Shown: positions 35,224 to 43,844 of the stretch, in pieces
Layout: each line of letters begins with the position of its first letter
How positions within the stretch are numbered: position 1 is the first letter of the stretch
Program-made: the position numbers and the translations under genes
Assembly: GCA_016873225.1 (NCBI GenBank)
Contig: VGXS01000012.1
Span: 1 to 64,000 of the forward strand
Length of the DNA: 64,000 nt
From: Planctomycetota bacterium
Lineage (GTDB): Bacteria; Planctomycetota; Planctomycetia; Gemmatales; Gemmataceae
Reading direction: 5' to 3'
The notes under the pieces: model-generated
Told to the model about the DNA's origin: nothing
The model's input: the letters and a program-made list of their open reading frames with translations, nothing else
Databases searched by the model: none

Positions 35224-37788
35224 TCAGCGGAGTCGGCGATACAAAAGAACCGTGAAACCCACGAAGGCCGCGAGCATCGGCATGCCGAACTCCAGGCCGC
35301 TCCGCCACAGGCCCGCCTTCTCGGCGCTCCAGCCCAACCGCGGATACTCCCACTCGCCATCGTCACCGGGCCGGCGCGCCAGCCTGTCGTCGCGGCCGAT
35401 GAGCCAATTGAACAAGTCGGTCACAAGCCGTTCCCTCGCCGGGTCCAAGGTCGGACCGATCAGCCACCAGGCCTCGCCGATCACCGCCGTGCGGACATAA
35501 CCGGGCGGCTTTTCATCCTTGCCGAACCATGATTCGGGCAACTTTTCCTCGGCGACAGCGCCCACGGGAAACGGTCCGCGGCGCCGCTCGAGCAGCGCGT
35601 CCTCAAGGGCCGGCTTTTCCTGCTTGGCCCCCGTCGCCGACTTGAACGCCGGCGTCGCCGACTCCGTGGCGAACGGTTGGTCCTCGTTCCAGGAGTCGGC
35701 GGAGGTCATGAGGATCTCGGCCTGCTGCCTGAAGCGGTCGGGTTGGTCCTTGTCGGCCTCGATGTAGACGGGTCGGGCATGGCGAAGCCGCAGTTGCAGC
35801 CTCGGATCCTCGCGCTGGGCGCGGCCAAGGCCCCGGGAGGCCAGCCATTGGCTCACGCGAACCGGATGGTCGGCCTTGTCGGCCGGTCGGCGCGCCGAGG
35901 CCGGGTAGCCGGTTCCCAGAGACCACGACAGCATCAAAGGTGGCACCTTCACCTCCGTGCCGCCCGTGAGGCCTCCGCCCTGCCGTTCGCCGAAGGCCAC
36001 CTCCTCCGCGTCGAACAAAACCGTCTGTCGGTTGAGCCGGTAACCCAGTTCCTTGATGATCGAATCGACGCCATCGCTGGCGGTGAAGCCCGCGGGAACC
36101 GGATCGGGCCTGCCGTCGGGCCCCTGCCCGGGGCGCTCGCTCGAGGGGCCGAGGCAGAACAGGACAGGCTTGCCGGACTTCATGAACGACTTCACCGCCT
36201 CGACCTGTTCGCGATCCAAGCCATGAAGCCACAGGGGCAGGTTCTTGTCGTCGTCGCTCACCACATCGTAAAGCGACGGCCGGGGCAGCAGCAGCACATC
36301 GCAGTCGGCGAGCAACTGGTCCATCTTGCCCTTCAGGTCGGTGTTGCGGCGCTGTTCGGCCAGCGTTTCCAGGTCGAGGGACGCCCTTTCAGCCTCGATC
36401 TCCTTGCGAAGCTCCATCGCGCGCTGGTCGGCCTGCTCGATCTGCTTCCTTTCCTCGGCGATGGCCGCAACCTGATCCTTGCGGAACTCATTGAGGATCT
36501 CGTCTCGCTTGGCCTTGTCCGCCGGCAGCCTGAACTGCTTCGAAAGCACCTCGGCGATCGCGTCGAGAGACGACTTGTTCCAGAATTCCTCGCTTGCCTT
36601 GAGGGTCTTGTTCACGAACGCGGCGCGCTGCTCGAAACCCTTGGCGATGATCTGCAGGCGGCTGTCGAGACGGTCGAGCCGGCTTTCCTCGAAGGTCGAG
36701 ACCACCGGAGCGGGTGACCGGCCGAGTTTCTTGAGCACCATGTCGCGCACCTCGAAGCCGCTTCTTTCAAGCGTCTTCCTCAGGCCCGCCAGGCCGTAGA
36801 CATCGGTTCCCTTGGTGGTGAGCCACTCATGGATCACGCCGATCCCCACCCTGGGCTTGCGGGCCTCGAGCGAGACCAGCCCGCGGATGAACGGATAGGC
36901 GCCACGCAGGTCGGGACCCGCCGCGTCGGATGGCAACCCCTGCGGCAAAAGCACGAGGTTGTCCCTTTCCTCCGAGGTCACCTTGTCGAGCCTCAGGAAC
37001 TCGTTGAAGCCAAGACGCTGCACGAGTTCCCGGCCACCGCCTCCGCGCCGTGCATGAAAGAAAATGCTGCTTTCGGGCGCCTGGTCGATCGCCGCTCCGA
37101 GCGCGGGATTCTCCCGGGCGATCTCCTTGAGCCGCCTTTCGTGGTTCTCGCTCTCGACATCGAGTTCCAGCACCCTGAGCGACCTTCCGCTGGTTTCCCG
37201 AACCAGGTCGACTAGGTCGCGCACCTTTTCGAGGATCTTCCTCTCCGCGGCGAGGTCGAACCGGTCGGGCTTGTCGGAAACACCGGGAAACACGCGGTGC
37301 ATCTGGTAGACCACCACGGTCGTGCCCGGCTCGAGGCCTTGAAGCTCCGATACAAGCTCCGTCGGCAAGGTGAAGGTGCGGGACCTCGTGAAGTCCCACC
37401 TCACCGGGTTGTTGAAGGCGGCGGCATTGAAGGCGATGACCGCGGCGGCGGCCAGCGCCACCTGCGCGCTCGAAACCGTCCAGTGCGTGCTCCTCCTCCC
37501 GGCAGCGTAGGAGGCCAAGGCCAAAAACTCGGCTATGCCCGCGGCCAGGGCCAACCCCGCGCCAGCCAGGAACACGATCGTGCCCACGGATGAAAGCCGG
37601 GTGATGTCTCCCGCCAACTTCCACGCGGCGACGGCCGGCGAGGCCGCCGGATCGGCAAGAACCAGGCCCGTGGCCGCCAGCAACAGGCCGGCAAGCCCTG
37701 CGATGCGGCAGACGAAGCGAGACAGTCCCACCCATTCGGCCGCCTGGCGTGGGTCGCGCGCCTGACGGCCACCTTGTGATCCGTTCAT
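35224..37788 (-). CDS. GldG-like ABC-associated membrane protein
   Basis: An 854-residue GldG-family protein. Hydrophobic helices lie near residues 24-46, 66-92 and 107-124; then comes the family block PVRWDFTRSRTFTLPTELVS and a Gld-type substrate-binding-like region (TTVVVYQMHRVFPGVSDKPD). A charged, probably coiled-coil stretch occupies about residues 370-495 (IAEERKQIEQADQRAMELRK), longer than in gliding-bacteria GldG. A long soluble part (VKSFMKSGKPVLFCLG) and a C-terminal helix (LEFGMPMLAAFVGFTVLLYR) close it. The start overlaps the permease stop (TGATG). With the permease and ATPase it forms an ABC export system, substrate unknown. Confidence 0.85.
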   Translation of the reverse strand: MNGSQGGRQARDPRQAAEWVGLSRFVCRIAGLAGLLLAATGLVLADPAASPAVAAWKLAGDITRLSSVGTIVFLAGAGLALAAGIAEFLALASYAAGRRSTHWTVSSAQVALAAAAVIAFNAAAFNNPVRWDFTRSRTFTLPTELVSELQGLEPGTTVVVYQMHRVFPGVSDKPDRFDLAAERKILEKVRDLVDLVRETSGRSLRVLELDVESENHERRLKEIARENPALGAAIDQAPESSIFFHARRGGGGRELVQRLGFNEFLRLDKVTSEERDNLVLLPQGLPSDAAGPDLRGAYPFIRGLVSLEARKPRVGIGVIHEWLTTKGTDVYGLAGLRKTLERSGFEVRDMVLKKLGRSPAPVVSTFEESRLDRLDSRLQIIAKGFEQRAAFVNKTLKASEEFWNKSSLDAIAEVLSKQFRLPADKAKRDEILNEFRKDQVAAIAEERKQIEQADQRAMELRKEIEAERASLDLETLAEQRRNTDLKGKMDQLLADCDVLLLPRPSLYDVVSDDDKNLPLWLHGLDREQVEAVKSFMKSGKPVLFCLGPSSERPGQGPDGRPDPVPAGFTASDGVDSIIKELGYRLNRQTVLFDAEEVAFGERQGGGLTGGTEVKVPPLMLSWSLGTGYPASARRPADKADHPVRVSQWLASRGLGRAQREDPRLQLRLRHARPVYIEADKDQPDRFRQQAEILMTSADSWNEDQPFATESATPAFKSATGAKQEKPALEDALLERRRGPFPVGAVAEEKLPESWFGKDEKPPGYVRTAVIGEAWWLIGPTLDPARERLVTDLFNWLIGRDDRLARRPGDDGEWEYPRLGWSAEKAGLWRSGLEFGMPMLAAFVGFTVLLYRRLR

Positions 37789-38645
37789 CAGGCATACCTC
37801 CGGCTTTCAAGGCTGCGCACGGTCAGGAACAGGCTGAACAGCCCCACGGTGGCGTAAAGGGTGACCGGCCTCAGGTCCACCACGCCCCGCGTGAAGGCCC
37901 TGTCGAAATGAAGCGGCACGCTCAGGTAATACGCCAACTGGTAACCCGTGCCGCCATCCATCGCGTTGGCCGCGAAACTCCCGGCAAGGAAAACCACGCC
38001 CAAGGCCAGCGAGGCCTGCGCCGCCACCAACTGGTCGCGAACCATGCTGCTCACGCAGACACCCATCGCCAGGAACATCGCCCCGGCCAGGAAAAGGCCA
38101 AGGTAGGTCGTGAAGACAGGCGCCAGGTCCGCCGTGGACGAAAGGCCCGTCCAACCGAACGAAACGCCCGCCAGGATGGGAAGGTAAACAACTGTCGGCA
38201 GCCAGAGCACCATGTAAAACAGCAGGCATCCCGCGTATTTTGCCAACACCACCTGCCAGTCGGAAAGCGGGGAGGTCATCAGCATCTCGAGCGTGCCCGA
38301 AGCCTTCTCCTCGGCGAAGGTGCGCATCGTGAGCAGGGGGCAGGCCGCGAGGAACACCAACCAGAACACCGGGCTGGAAAGCCAGTGCTGCAGGGGCCAC
38401 TCGACTCCGCGCGGGCCCGACGCGATCAGCAAATCGAGCGTGCCGGCCACGAGCCAACCCTGCACGCCCAGGAACACCACCAGCACCGCGTAGGCGATGG
38501 GGGACAAAAAGTACGAGAAGAACTCCTTGTGAAGGAGGCTTCTGGCCTTCCAAAGCGCTGTTCCGGCGGCCGCCAGCATCGCCAGTCCCGCGAGGGCCCC
38601 GACCGCCAGCGCGAGGACGCCGATCGAATTTATCGTTCCCAGCAT
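37788..38645 (-). CDS. ABC-2 / GldF-type ABC transporter permease
   Basis: A 285-residue permease. The ATG at 38645 gives a natural hydrophobic start (MLGTINSIGVLALAVGALAG). Signature text is the GldF-like LLHKEFFSYFLSPIAYAVLV, TMRTFAEEKASGTLEMLMTS and the SDWQVVLAKYAGCLLFYMVL segment. Six to seven membrane segments are apparent. It lies between the ATPase (29 bases upstream) and the GldG-like gene (1-base overlap), in the order ATPase, permease, GldG, DUF4340. Confidence 0.92.
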   Translation of the reverse strand: MLGTINSIGVLALAVGALAGLAMLAAAGTALWKARSLLHKEFFSYFLSPIAYAVLVVFLGVQGWLVAGTLDLLIASGPRGVEWPLQHWLSSPVFWLVFLAACPLLTMRTFAEEKASGTLEMLMTSPLSDWQVVLAKYAGCLLFYMVLWLPTVVYLPILAGVSFGWTGLSSTADLAPVFTTYLGLFLAGAMFLAMGVCVSSMVRDQLVAAQASLALGVVFLAGSFAANAMDGGTGYQLAYYLSVPLHFDRAFTRGVVDLRPVTLYATVGLFSLFLTVRSLESRRYA

Positions 38646-38673
38646 GGTTTCCCGCTCCGGTTTCTTGTGGGTT

Positions 38674-39399
38674 TCAGGCGCCAACGGCCTCGCGTTCCTC
38701 GACAAGGTCGAGGAACATTTTCTCGAGGGATTGGCCCGGCGGGCACAGTTCACCCAGCGTCCCCTGGGCGAGAACCTTGCCGCGCGCGATGATCACCGCC
38801 CTGGTGCAGGTTTTCTCCACCTCGGAAAGGATGTGCGTTGAGACCAAAACGGTGTGCTCGCGGCCCAGTTCGGCGATCAAGCGGCGGGTTTCGATGATTT
38901 GGGTCGGATCAAGGCCGGAGGTCGGTTCGTCGAGGATAAGGACGGGAGGATCACCCACCAGCGCATCGGCAAGGCCGACCCTTTGCCGGTATCCCTTGGA
39001 CAAGGTTCCAACCAGTTGCCGGCGAACTCCCGTCAACCAGCACTTTTCCATGCATTCGGCCACCCGGGCCCGGGACCTGGCGCCGTGGACTCCCTTAATG
39101 CCGGCCCGAAATGCTAGGTATTCCTCGACCCTCATGTCGGGATAAAGCGGGCAATTCTCAGGCATGTAACCTATAAGCGAGCGGGCCCTGAGTGGTTCCT
39201 CAAGCACATCGCAGCCCGCCACGACGGCGCGACCGCCCGACGGCACCAAATATCCGGTCAGCATCCGCATGGTGGTCGACTTGCCGGCGCCATTGGGCCC
39301 GAGGAAGCCCACGACCTCTCCCTTTCCAACGGAAAAGGTGACATCACGCACGGCGGCGAAATCGCCGTAATACTTGGTAAGATTGGCCACATCAATCAT
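38674..39399 (-). CDS. ABC transporter ATP-binding protein (GldA-like)
   Basis: A 241-residue ABC ATPase. The ATG at 39399 is chosen from GGAG nine bases upstream and the standard start MIDVANLTKYYGDFAAVRDV. All motifs are present: Walker A GPNGAGKST (residues 34-42), signature LSKGYRQRVGLADAL, Walker B plus D-loop LILDEPTSGLDP, and the switch His in VLVSTHILSE. It drives the permease encoded 29 bases downstream. Such GldA-type proteins serve gliding or export systems in Bacteroidota; here no gliding genes are in view. Confidence 0.94.
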   Translation of the reverse strand: MIDVANLTKYYGDFAAVRDVTFSVGKGEVVGFLGPNGAGKSTTMRMLTGYLVPSGGRAVVAGCDVLEEPLRARSLIGYMPENCPLYPDMRVEEYLAFRAGIKGVHGARSRARVAECMEKCWLTGVRRQLVGTLSKGYRQRVGLADALVGDPPVLILDEPTSGLDPTQIIETRRLIAELGREHTVLVSTHILSEVEKTCTRAVIIARGKVLAQGTLGELCPPGQSLEKMFLDLVEEREAVGA

Positions 39400-39560
39400 G
39401 TGACGACTCCACTGGTTCGGGAGGGCCGGCGTCGCCGGTGCGGAGGCACATGGCATACTTTTAGGTGCCTGAACCGCCCGGGGCAAGTCCCCGGGCCCAT
39501 ACGCCGCAAGCCGGGTTTCCGCTAAACTTTCCCAATGAATCCGTTCCACCGGTGACCAAG
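39400..39560. promoter_or_regulatory. divergent spacer between the Gld-type locus and trpS
   Basis: A 161-base spacer serving the minus-strand ATPase gene (GGAG site) and the plus-strand trpS. GGTGACCAAG precedes the trpS ATG but gives only a weak ribosome binding site. No promoter pair is clear, and no T-box-like tRNA leader is recognisable. Confidence 0.3.
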
Positions 39561-40553
39561 ATGACTTCCAAACCATCGCCCGTTCGCAAGCGCATCCTCA
39601 GCGGCGTCCAACCCTCGGGCAAGCTTCACCTTGGCAACTACTTCGGCGCGGTCAGGCAGCATGTCGCCCTCACCGCCGAGGATGCCGAATGCTTCTACTT
39701 CATTGCCGACTATCACGCGCTCACCACCGTCCATGATCCCGCCGCGCTGCGCCAGAATGTGATCGATGTCGCCCTGGATTACTTCGCCTTGGGCCTCGAT
39801 CCCGACAAGGCCGTTTTCTTCAGGCAGTCGGACCTGCCGCAGGTCTGCGAACTGGCCTGGATTCTCTCGACACTGGCACCCATGGGCCTGCTCGAACGCG
39901 CCGTGAGCTACAAGGAAAAGGTCGACCGGGGCCTGGAATCATCCGTCGGCCTGTTCACTTATCCCGTGCTGATGGCCGCCGACATCCTCATCTGCCGGTC
40001 GAACCTGGTTCCCGTCGGCCGCGACCAGGTCCAGCATCTCGAGATGTGCCGCGACATCGCCGTGAAATTCAACCTGCGTTACGGCGAGGTCTTCCCGCTC
40101 CCCGAATACAGGCTCACCAAGGAGTCGAAGGTGCCCGGCACCGACGGCCAGAAGATGAGCAAAAGCTACGGCAACACGATCGACATTTTCGCCGAAGGCA
40201 AGGCGCTCAAGAAAGCGGTGATGGGAATCGTCACCGACTCCACCCCGCTTGAGGCTCCCAAGGACCCGGCAACCTGCCATGTCTTCGCCCTCCACAGCCT
40301 GTTCGCCTCGGCGGAGGAACAGGAGGCCCTGGCCTCCCGCTACCGCGCCGGCGGCATGGGATACGGTGCCGCCAAGTCCGAGCTTTTGGGCAAGATCGAC
40401 GAGCATTTCGCGGCCGCGCGACAGCGGCGGCGCGAACTGGCCGCCGACCCGGAACGCGTGGAACGATGGCTGGTTCAAGGCGCCGAAAAAGCACGGGCCG
40501 CCGCCGAGGAAACCATGCGCCTTGTGCGCTCCGCCGTGGGGCTCAGGCCATGA
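39561..40553 (+). CDS. trpS: tryptophanyl-tRNA synthetase
   Basis: A 330-residue class I aminoacyl-tRNA synthetase that charges tRNA-Trp. The HIGH-type motif appears as KLHLGNYFGA (about residues 20-29) after ILSGVQPSG, and KMSKS is exact (Lys198-Ser202). LTTVHDPAALRQNVIDVALD, FTYPVLMAADILI and VPVGRDQVQHLEMCRDIA are typical. The ATG at 39561 is used; the frame is open 96 bases further upstream with less plausible sequence. The stop overlaps the VOC gene (ATGA). Confidence 0.97.
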   Translation: MTSKPSPVRKRILSGVQPSGKLHLGNYFGAVRQHVALTAEDAECFYFIADYHALTTVHDPAALRQNVIDVALDYFALGLDPDKAVFFRQSDLPQVCELAWILSTLAPMGLLERAVSYKEKVDRGLESSVGLFTYPVLMAADILICRSNLVPVGRDQVQHLEMCRDIAVKFNLRYGEVFPLPEYRLTKESKVPGTDGQKMSKSYGNTIDIFAEGKALKKAVMGIVTDSTPLEAPKDPATCHVFALHSLFASAEEQEALASRYRAGGMGYGAAKSELLGKIDEHFAAARQRRRELAADPERVERWLVQGAEKARAAAEETMRLVRSAVGLRP

Positions 40554-40948
40554 CCTTGAACATCGAGGGGTTCGATCATGTCACGGTCCTCATCACCGAC
40601 ATGGCGCGGGCCCGCGCGTTTTACGGCGGCATGCTTGGCCTGGTTGAAATCGGCAGGCCAAGGTCGTTCGACTTCAAGGCGGTCTGGTACCAGGTGGGCG
40701 ACAGGCAACTCCACCTGCTGGTGAAACCCGAGGCCGACACGATGAGCCCCCGCCACTTCGCGCTCAGGGTTCGAGATGTCGCCGCGGCGCGGGCAAGGTG
40801 CGTGGAAGTCGGGTTGCCGACGGCGGAAACCACGAAAATCCCGGGCGCCGACCGGTTTTTTGTCCGCGACCCCGAAGGCAACCGCATCGAGATCATCCGC
40901 TGGGACACCCCCTATGATCCCGGCCGAGACGGGGTTTTCGACGCCTGA
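40550..40948 (+). CDS. VOC (glyoxalase/bleomycin-resistance fold) protein
   Basis: A 132-residue single VOC domain. FDHVTVLITDMARARAFYGG gives the N-terminal metal His (His10), and HFALRVRDVAAARAR and FFVRDPEGNRIEIIRW supply further ligand positions. It resembles the lactoylglutathione-lyase-like or fosfomycin-resistance-like groups, with no substrate evident. The start overlaps the trpS stop, and a hairpin follows the stop codon. Confidence 0.88.
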   Translation: MTLNIEGFDHVTVLITDMARARAFYGGMLGLVEIGRPRSFDFKAVWYQVGDRQLHLLVKPEADTMSPRHFALRVRDVAAARARCVEVGLPTAETTKIPGADRFFVRDPEGNRIEIIRWDTPYDPGRDGVFDA

Positions 40949-40972
40949 CCGGTTTTGCCCCTGAAAAACCGG
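40949..40972 (+). terminator. hairpin after the trpS-VOC pair
   Basis: CCGGTTTT (40949-40956) pairs with AAAACCGG (40965-40972), starting one base after the VOC stop codon. No T tract follows, so its termination efficiency is uncertain. Confidence 0.45.
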
Positions 40973-41059
40973 GCCCCTGCGCCGAAAGGTCGTCGGCCTC
41001 CGGCCGCTTCCAAAGCGTTCCATGGCGCCGTTACAATTGCTTTATTGCGGAGTGTTCCC

Positions 41060-41791
41060 ATGCCTGTCGTCCTTGCCGTCGTCGTGGCGCTTGTCCATTT
41101 TCAGGAACCTGCGGGATCCCTGTTTTCGCGGGCCGAGCACAAACTGGATGCCAAAACCCTACCGGAGGCCTCCATCAACAGGTCGGCCGGCGAGGCAACC
41201 TTCAAGCACACGACCCCCGGTTTTGAAGCCATGGCCTGGCGCCTGGGACAGGGGGAGTTGAAGTTCAACAAGATGGAGACCGGGGAGATCGTTCTCAGGC
41301 ACAATGGCAAGCGGGTGAACATGGATGCCTCGCACGCCGTGGAGATGGGCAGGCCCGGCCACCTCGAATATGTGAGGGCCGCGGACGACCGTTTGGGAGG
41401 TCGCATGCAGGCGTTGGCCCAATTCCTCAAGAAAACCGATGAGGCCAAGCTAAGGGAGGCGATCGATGATGTCCTGCTGGCCGAGTACCAGAAATTGAGG
41501 GCGGCGGCGCTGGCGGGAGGCGACCACAGGCAGCGTGAACTCGACCTCCTGCTGTTCCGCTGGATGGAAGGGCCCGAGGCCTATCTCCCCACGAAGGCCG
41601 GCCTGCCGCTGCGGGAGGTCCTGGAAAAGGCGATCTGGTTTGACATGCCCGCCAAGGGCCGGTTCAGCCGCAACGCGCGACTCGACCAATCCTTCCGCGC
41701 CTTTCACACGAAGATTTTGATCGGCCCCGATGGAGATGACAGCAACGGCCGCCGCCGGAACAACCCCTTGCCCGAGTGGGGAATGAACTGA
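41060..41791 (+). CDS. exported protein of unknown function
   Basis: A 243-residue protein with a likely signal peptide (MPVVLAVVVALVHF, cleavage after about residue 18). The ATG at 41060 is used because it gives this leader; the frame is open 105 bases further upstream. No domain is recognised. The sequence is mixed alpha/beta (FEAMAWRLGQGELKFNKMET) with a charged helical middle (LREAIDDVLLAEYQKLRAAA) and a basic C-terminus (DGDDSNGRRRNNPLPEWG). It stands alone, 111 bases after the VOC gene, and the long hairpin at 41797 starts five bases past its stop. Confidence 0.7.
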   Translation: MPVVLAVVVALVHFQEPAGSLFSRAEHKLDAKTLPEASINRSAGEATFKHTTPGFEAMAWRLGQGELKFNKMETGEIVLRHNGKRVNMDASHAVEMGRPGHLEYVRAADDRLGGRMQALAQFLKKTDEAKLREAIDDVLLAEYQKLRAAALAGGDHRQRELDLLLFRWMEGPEAYLPTKAGLPLREVLEKAIWFDMPAKGRFSRNARLDQSFRAFHTKILIGPDGDDSNGRRRNNPLPEWGMN

Positions 41792-41796
41792 AAAGA

Positions 41797-41865
41797 CCCT
41801 GCGCCTGACTGCGCCCGGCTCCAAATGTTTTGCCTTGCGGGAGCCGAGCGCAGTCAGGCGCAGGG
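41797..41865 (+). terminator. long 26-base-pair hairpin (terminator or repeat remnant)
   Basis: The arms at 41797-41822 and 41840-41865 match over 26 bases with one mismatch and enclose a 17-base loop. Each arm contains GCGCAGTCAGGCGCAGGG or its complement. It begins five bases after a stop codon, so it may terminate that gene, yet no T tract follows and the stem is much longer than usual terminators. It could be an intergenic hairpin repeat or the end of a mobile element; the neighbouring transposase fragment favours that view. Confidence 0.65.
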
Positions 41866-41884
41866 CCAGTCCCGGTGCCACAAA

Positions 41885-42109
41885 TCAATTATTGATCACT
41901 TCAAATATCTGGGTTGCCATATCCGCGGCGCCATAAGTAATTGGCGCATTCAGCGGGTCGGAATTTCCTGTTTCATCGATGAAGATCAGCCTCCGAGCCT
42001 CAGCGCGCTTGACCAAACGATTCCAATCCTTTGGGCCCTGCTTGACATTCAGTCTTTCCTGCTCAGCTGAAATTATCGTCTTTTTTGAAAGCGCCCCACT
42101 TTTCAGGGA
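41885..42109 (-). pseudogene. IS630-like transposase fragment
   Basis: The minus strand has an open frame of 74 codons with no start codon at its head, ending at a TGA (41887-41885). The middle reads SKKTIISAEQERLNVKQ, then KRAEARRLIFIDETG. The pattern KKT...AEQER...W...RRLIFIDETG is that of the region before the first catalytic Asp of IS630-family DDE transposases. After DETG the sequence no longer fits, and the rest of the transposase is missing, so this is a remnant. Its upstream end meets one arm of an inverted repeat (42094-42108). The region is more AT-rich than its surroundings. Confidence 0.6.
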
Positions 42110-42160
42110 TCACCATACCGTCGGGTCACACGCGGTTTGGGAGCCCTGAACAAAGTGGGG
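42094..42160. repeat. inverted repeat near the transposase remnant
   Basis: CCCCACTTTTCAGGG (42094-42108) and CCCTGAACAAAGTGGGG (42144-42160) are inverted copies that differ by a two-base insertion. The spacing is about 35 bases. The pair may be surviving terminal repeats of an insertion element. A run of nine G residues (42157-42165) overlaps the second arm. From 42166 to 42265, before the prenyl synthase stop, I see no gene. Confidence 0.5.
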
Positions 42161-42265
42161 GGGGGCCTGCTTGCACAAGCATCAAATATTAATCAGCTGT
42201 ATTGAGGACATTCACGCCGCAAACAACCACCAAAAAGATCATTTGAGGGAAAAATTTTCAGATTC

Positions 42266-43282
42266 TCAGCAATCCCTTGCCAGCGCCTTTTCAGCGGAGC
42301 CAAGCAGGGCATGGCGGAAGGGTGAGGACGGAAGGAACGAGATGGCTCGCTTGGCGTGGGACACATGGTCTTTGGCCTTGTCGCGGGCAAAGGCGATCGA
42401 ACCTGATTTATCAAGCAGGCGCCGCAGGCCCGTTCGGTCGCCGCCCGAGCCTAGAACGCGGAGCAGTTCCTCGCGATCGGTTCCCTTGGAGTGAGTCAGC
42501 GCGTGGATCAGGGGCAGCGTGGCCTTTCCTTGGTCGAGGTCGGTTCCCAGTGATTTTCCCGCCCGGCCTTCCTGCCCCTCCAGGTCGATCAGGTCATCGG
42601 CAATCTGGAACGCCATCCCCAAGTTGCGCCCATAGGAATCAAACCACTGGCATTCGGCCTCGGTTCGGCCGCAAATCATCGCCGCCAGACGCGCCGAGGC
42701 GGCAATCATTTCCGCCGTCTTGCCTTCAATCATATCCTGGTAAGCCGATTCGGAAATGTTCCAGTTGCCCGCCTCAAGGCTTTGGTGAATCTCTCCCTGG
42801 CAGACCTTGCGGGCCGTCATTGCGACTTCCCGGTTCAGGCGGACATCGCCAACCGATGCCGTCAGTTCAAAGGCATGGCTGAACAGGTAGTCGCCCAGAA
42901 GCACGGCGGCTTGGTAACCCCAGCGGGAGTGGATGGCGGGAACATGGCGGCGGGTATCGGCATTGTCGAGGATGTCGTCATGCACAAGGGATGCGGTGTG
43001 CATAAGTTCGATGGCGGCGGCCAAGTCGATGTGGGCCGACTTCACGGGACCCGAAGTCCGGGCCACCAGCAGGGCCAACAATGGGCGAAATCGCTTCCCC
43101 CGATACTGCGAAACATGGTCGATAATGCCGCGAAGGCGCTCAGGCCTGCTAGACAGGACACCCTCAATCCGCGATTCGACACCATCCATTTCCGCAGCGA
43201 CCAAGTCGCGCACGTTGGCTTCCAAGCTCGGCAAATAAGTAGCGTTCGCCACGGTCAGCGAGGTCTCGAATGCGGTGGACAT
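42266..43282 (-). CDS. polyprenyl diphosphate synthase (trans-isoprenyl type)
   Basis: A 338-residue all-trans polyprenyl diphosphate synthase that elongates allylic diphosphates with isopentenyl diphosphate. The first aspartate-rich motif is DDILD (102-106) in LVHDDILDNADTRRHVP; the second is DDLID (227-231) in GMAFQIADDLIDLEGQEGRA. GKRFRPLLALLVA (substrate-binding Lys/Arg) and GKTAEMIAASARLA are typical. The short side chain before the first motif (LMHTASL) suits a medium-to-long chain product such as hepta- or octaprenyl. It is last in a minus-strand series that starts with inositol-3-phosphate synthase and includes UbiA, so it may feed that enzyme as well as quinone synthesis. Confidence 0.92.
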   Translation of the reverse strand: MSTAFETSLTVANATYLPSLEANVRDLVAAEMDGVESRIEGVLSSRPERLRGIIDHVSQYRGKRFRPLLALLVARTSGPVKSAHIDLAAAIELMHTASLVHDDILDNADTRRHVPAIHSRWGYQAAVLLGDYLFSHAFELTASVGDVRLNREVAMTARKVCQGEIHQSLEAGNWNISESAYQDMIEGKTAEMIAASARLAAMICGRTEAECQWFDSYGRNLGMAFQIADDLIDLEGQEGRAGKSLGTDLDQGKATLPLIHALTHSKGTDREELLRVLGSGGDRTGLRRLLDKSGSIAFARDKAKDHVSHAKRAISFLPSSPFRHALLGSAEKALARDC

Positions 43283-43310
43283 GGGGCACCGGGGAAAATG
43301 GATAAGCTTT

Positions 43311-43844
43311 TCAGCTCTGATCCTCGCGCAGGAAGACGCCCGAGCGTCCACCGCGCTTTTCCTCTAACCGGATTTCCCCAATCACCATAACCTTGTCCAC
43401 GGCCTTGGTCATGTCGTAAACGGTGAGGGCCGACACGCTCACCGCCACCAGGGCTTCCATCTCCACGCCCGTTCGCGCCGTGGCCCGGGCCGTGGCCTCA
43501 ATCAGCAGCGTGTCCGGAGGCAACGGCGAGAACCGCACATCCACGCCGTCCAGTGGCAGCGAATGACACAGGGGAACCAACTCCTGCGTCCGCTTCGCCG
43601 CCATGATCCCCGCCAACCGGGCCACCTCGAGCACATCCCCCTTGGCCAGGCCCTTGTCGATTATCAGCTGCAAGGTCTCAGGGCGCATCACCACTTTGCC
43701 GCTGGCTCTTGCCATGCGGCTTGTGACGGGCTTTGCGCCCACATCGACCATCCGGCTGCCGTCGGCGCCGAAATGGGAGAGGGGCGAACCTTCGGCATCA
43801 GTAACGGGGGATGGCAGGATCCACCTCCACGCTGTAGGCCTCAA
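43311..43844 (-). CDS. moaC: cyclic pyranopterin monophosphate synthase
   Basis: A 177-residue MoaC of molybdenum-cofactor synthesis. It acts after MoaA to form cyclic pyranopterin monophosphate. Signatures are SHFGADGSRMVDVGAKPVTS, KGDVLEVARLAGIMAAKRTQ, LVPLCHSLPLDGVDV and VEMEALVAVSVSALTVYDMTKAVDKV. The family-conserved SHF...MVDV begins near residue 23, so the start must lie upstream of it. The only ATG available (43844) makes the gene overlap the rhodanese gene out of frame by 47 bases. A CTG start (residue 10) would shorten the overlap. Confidence 0.9.
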   Translation of the reverse strand: MRPTAWRWILPSPVTDAEGSPLSHFGADGSRMVDVGAKPVTSRMARASGKVVMRPETLQLIIDKGLAKGDVLEVARLAGIMAAKRTQELVPLCHSLPLDGVDVRFSPLPPDTLLIEATARATARTGVEMEALVAVSVSALTVYDMTKAVDKVMVIGEIRLEEKRGGRSGVFLREDQS

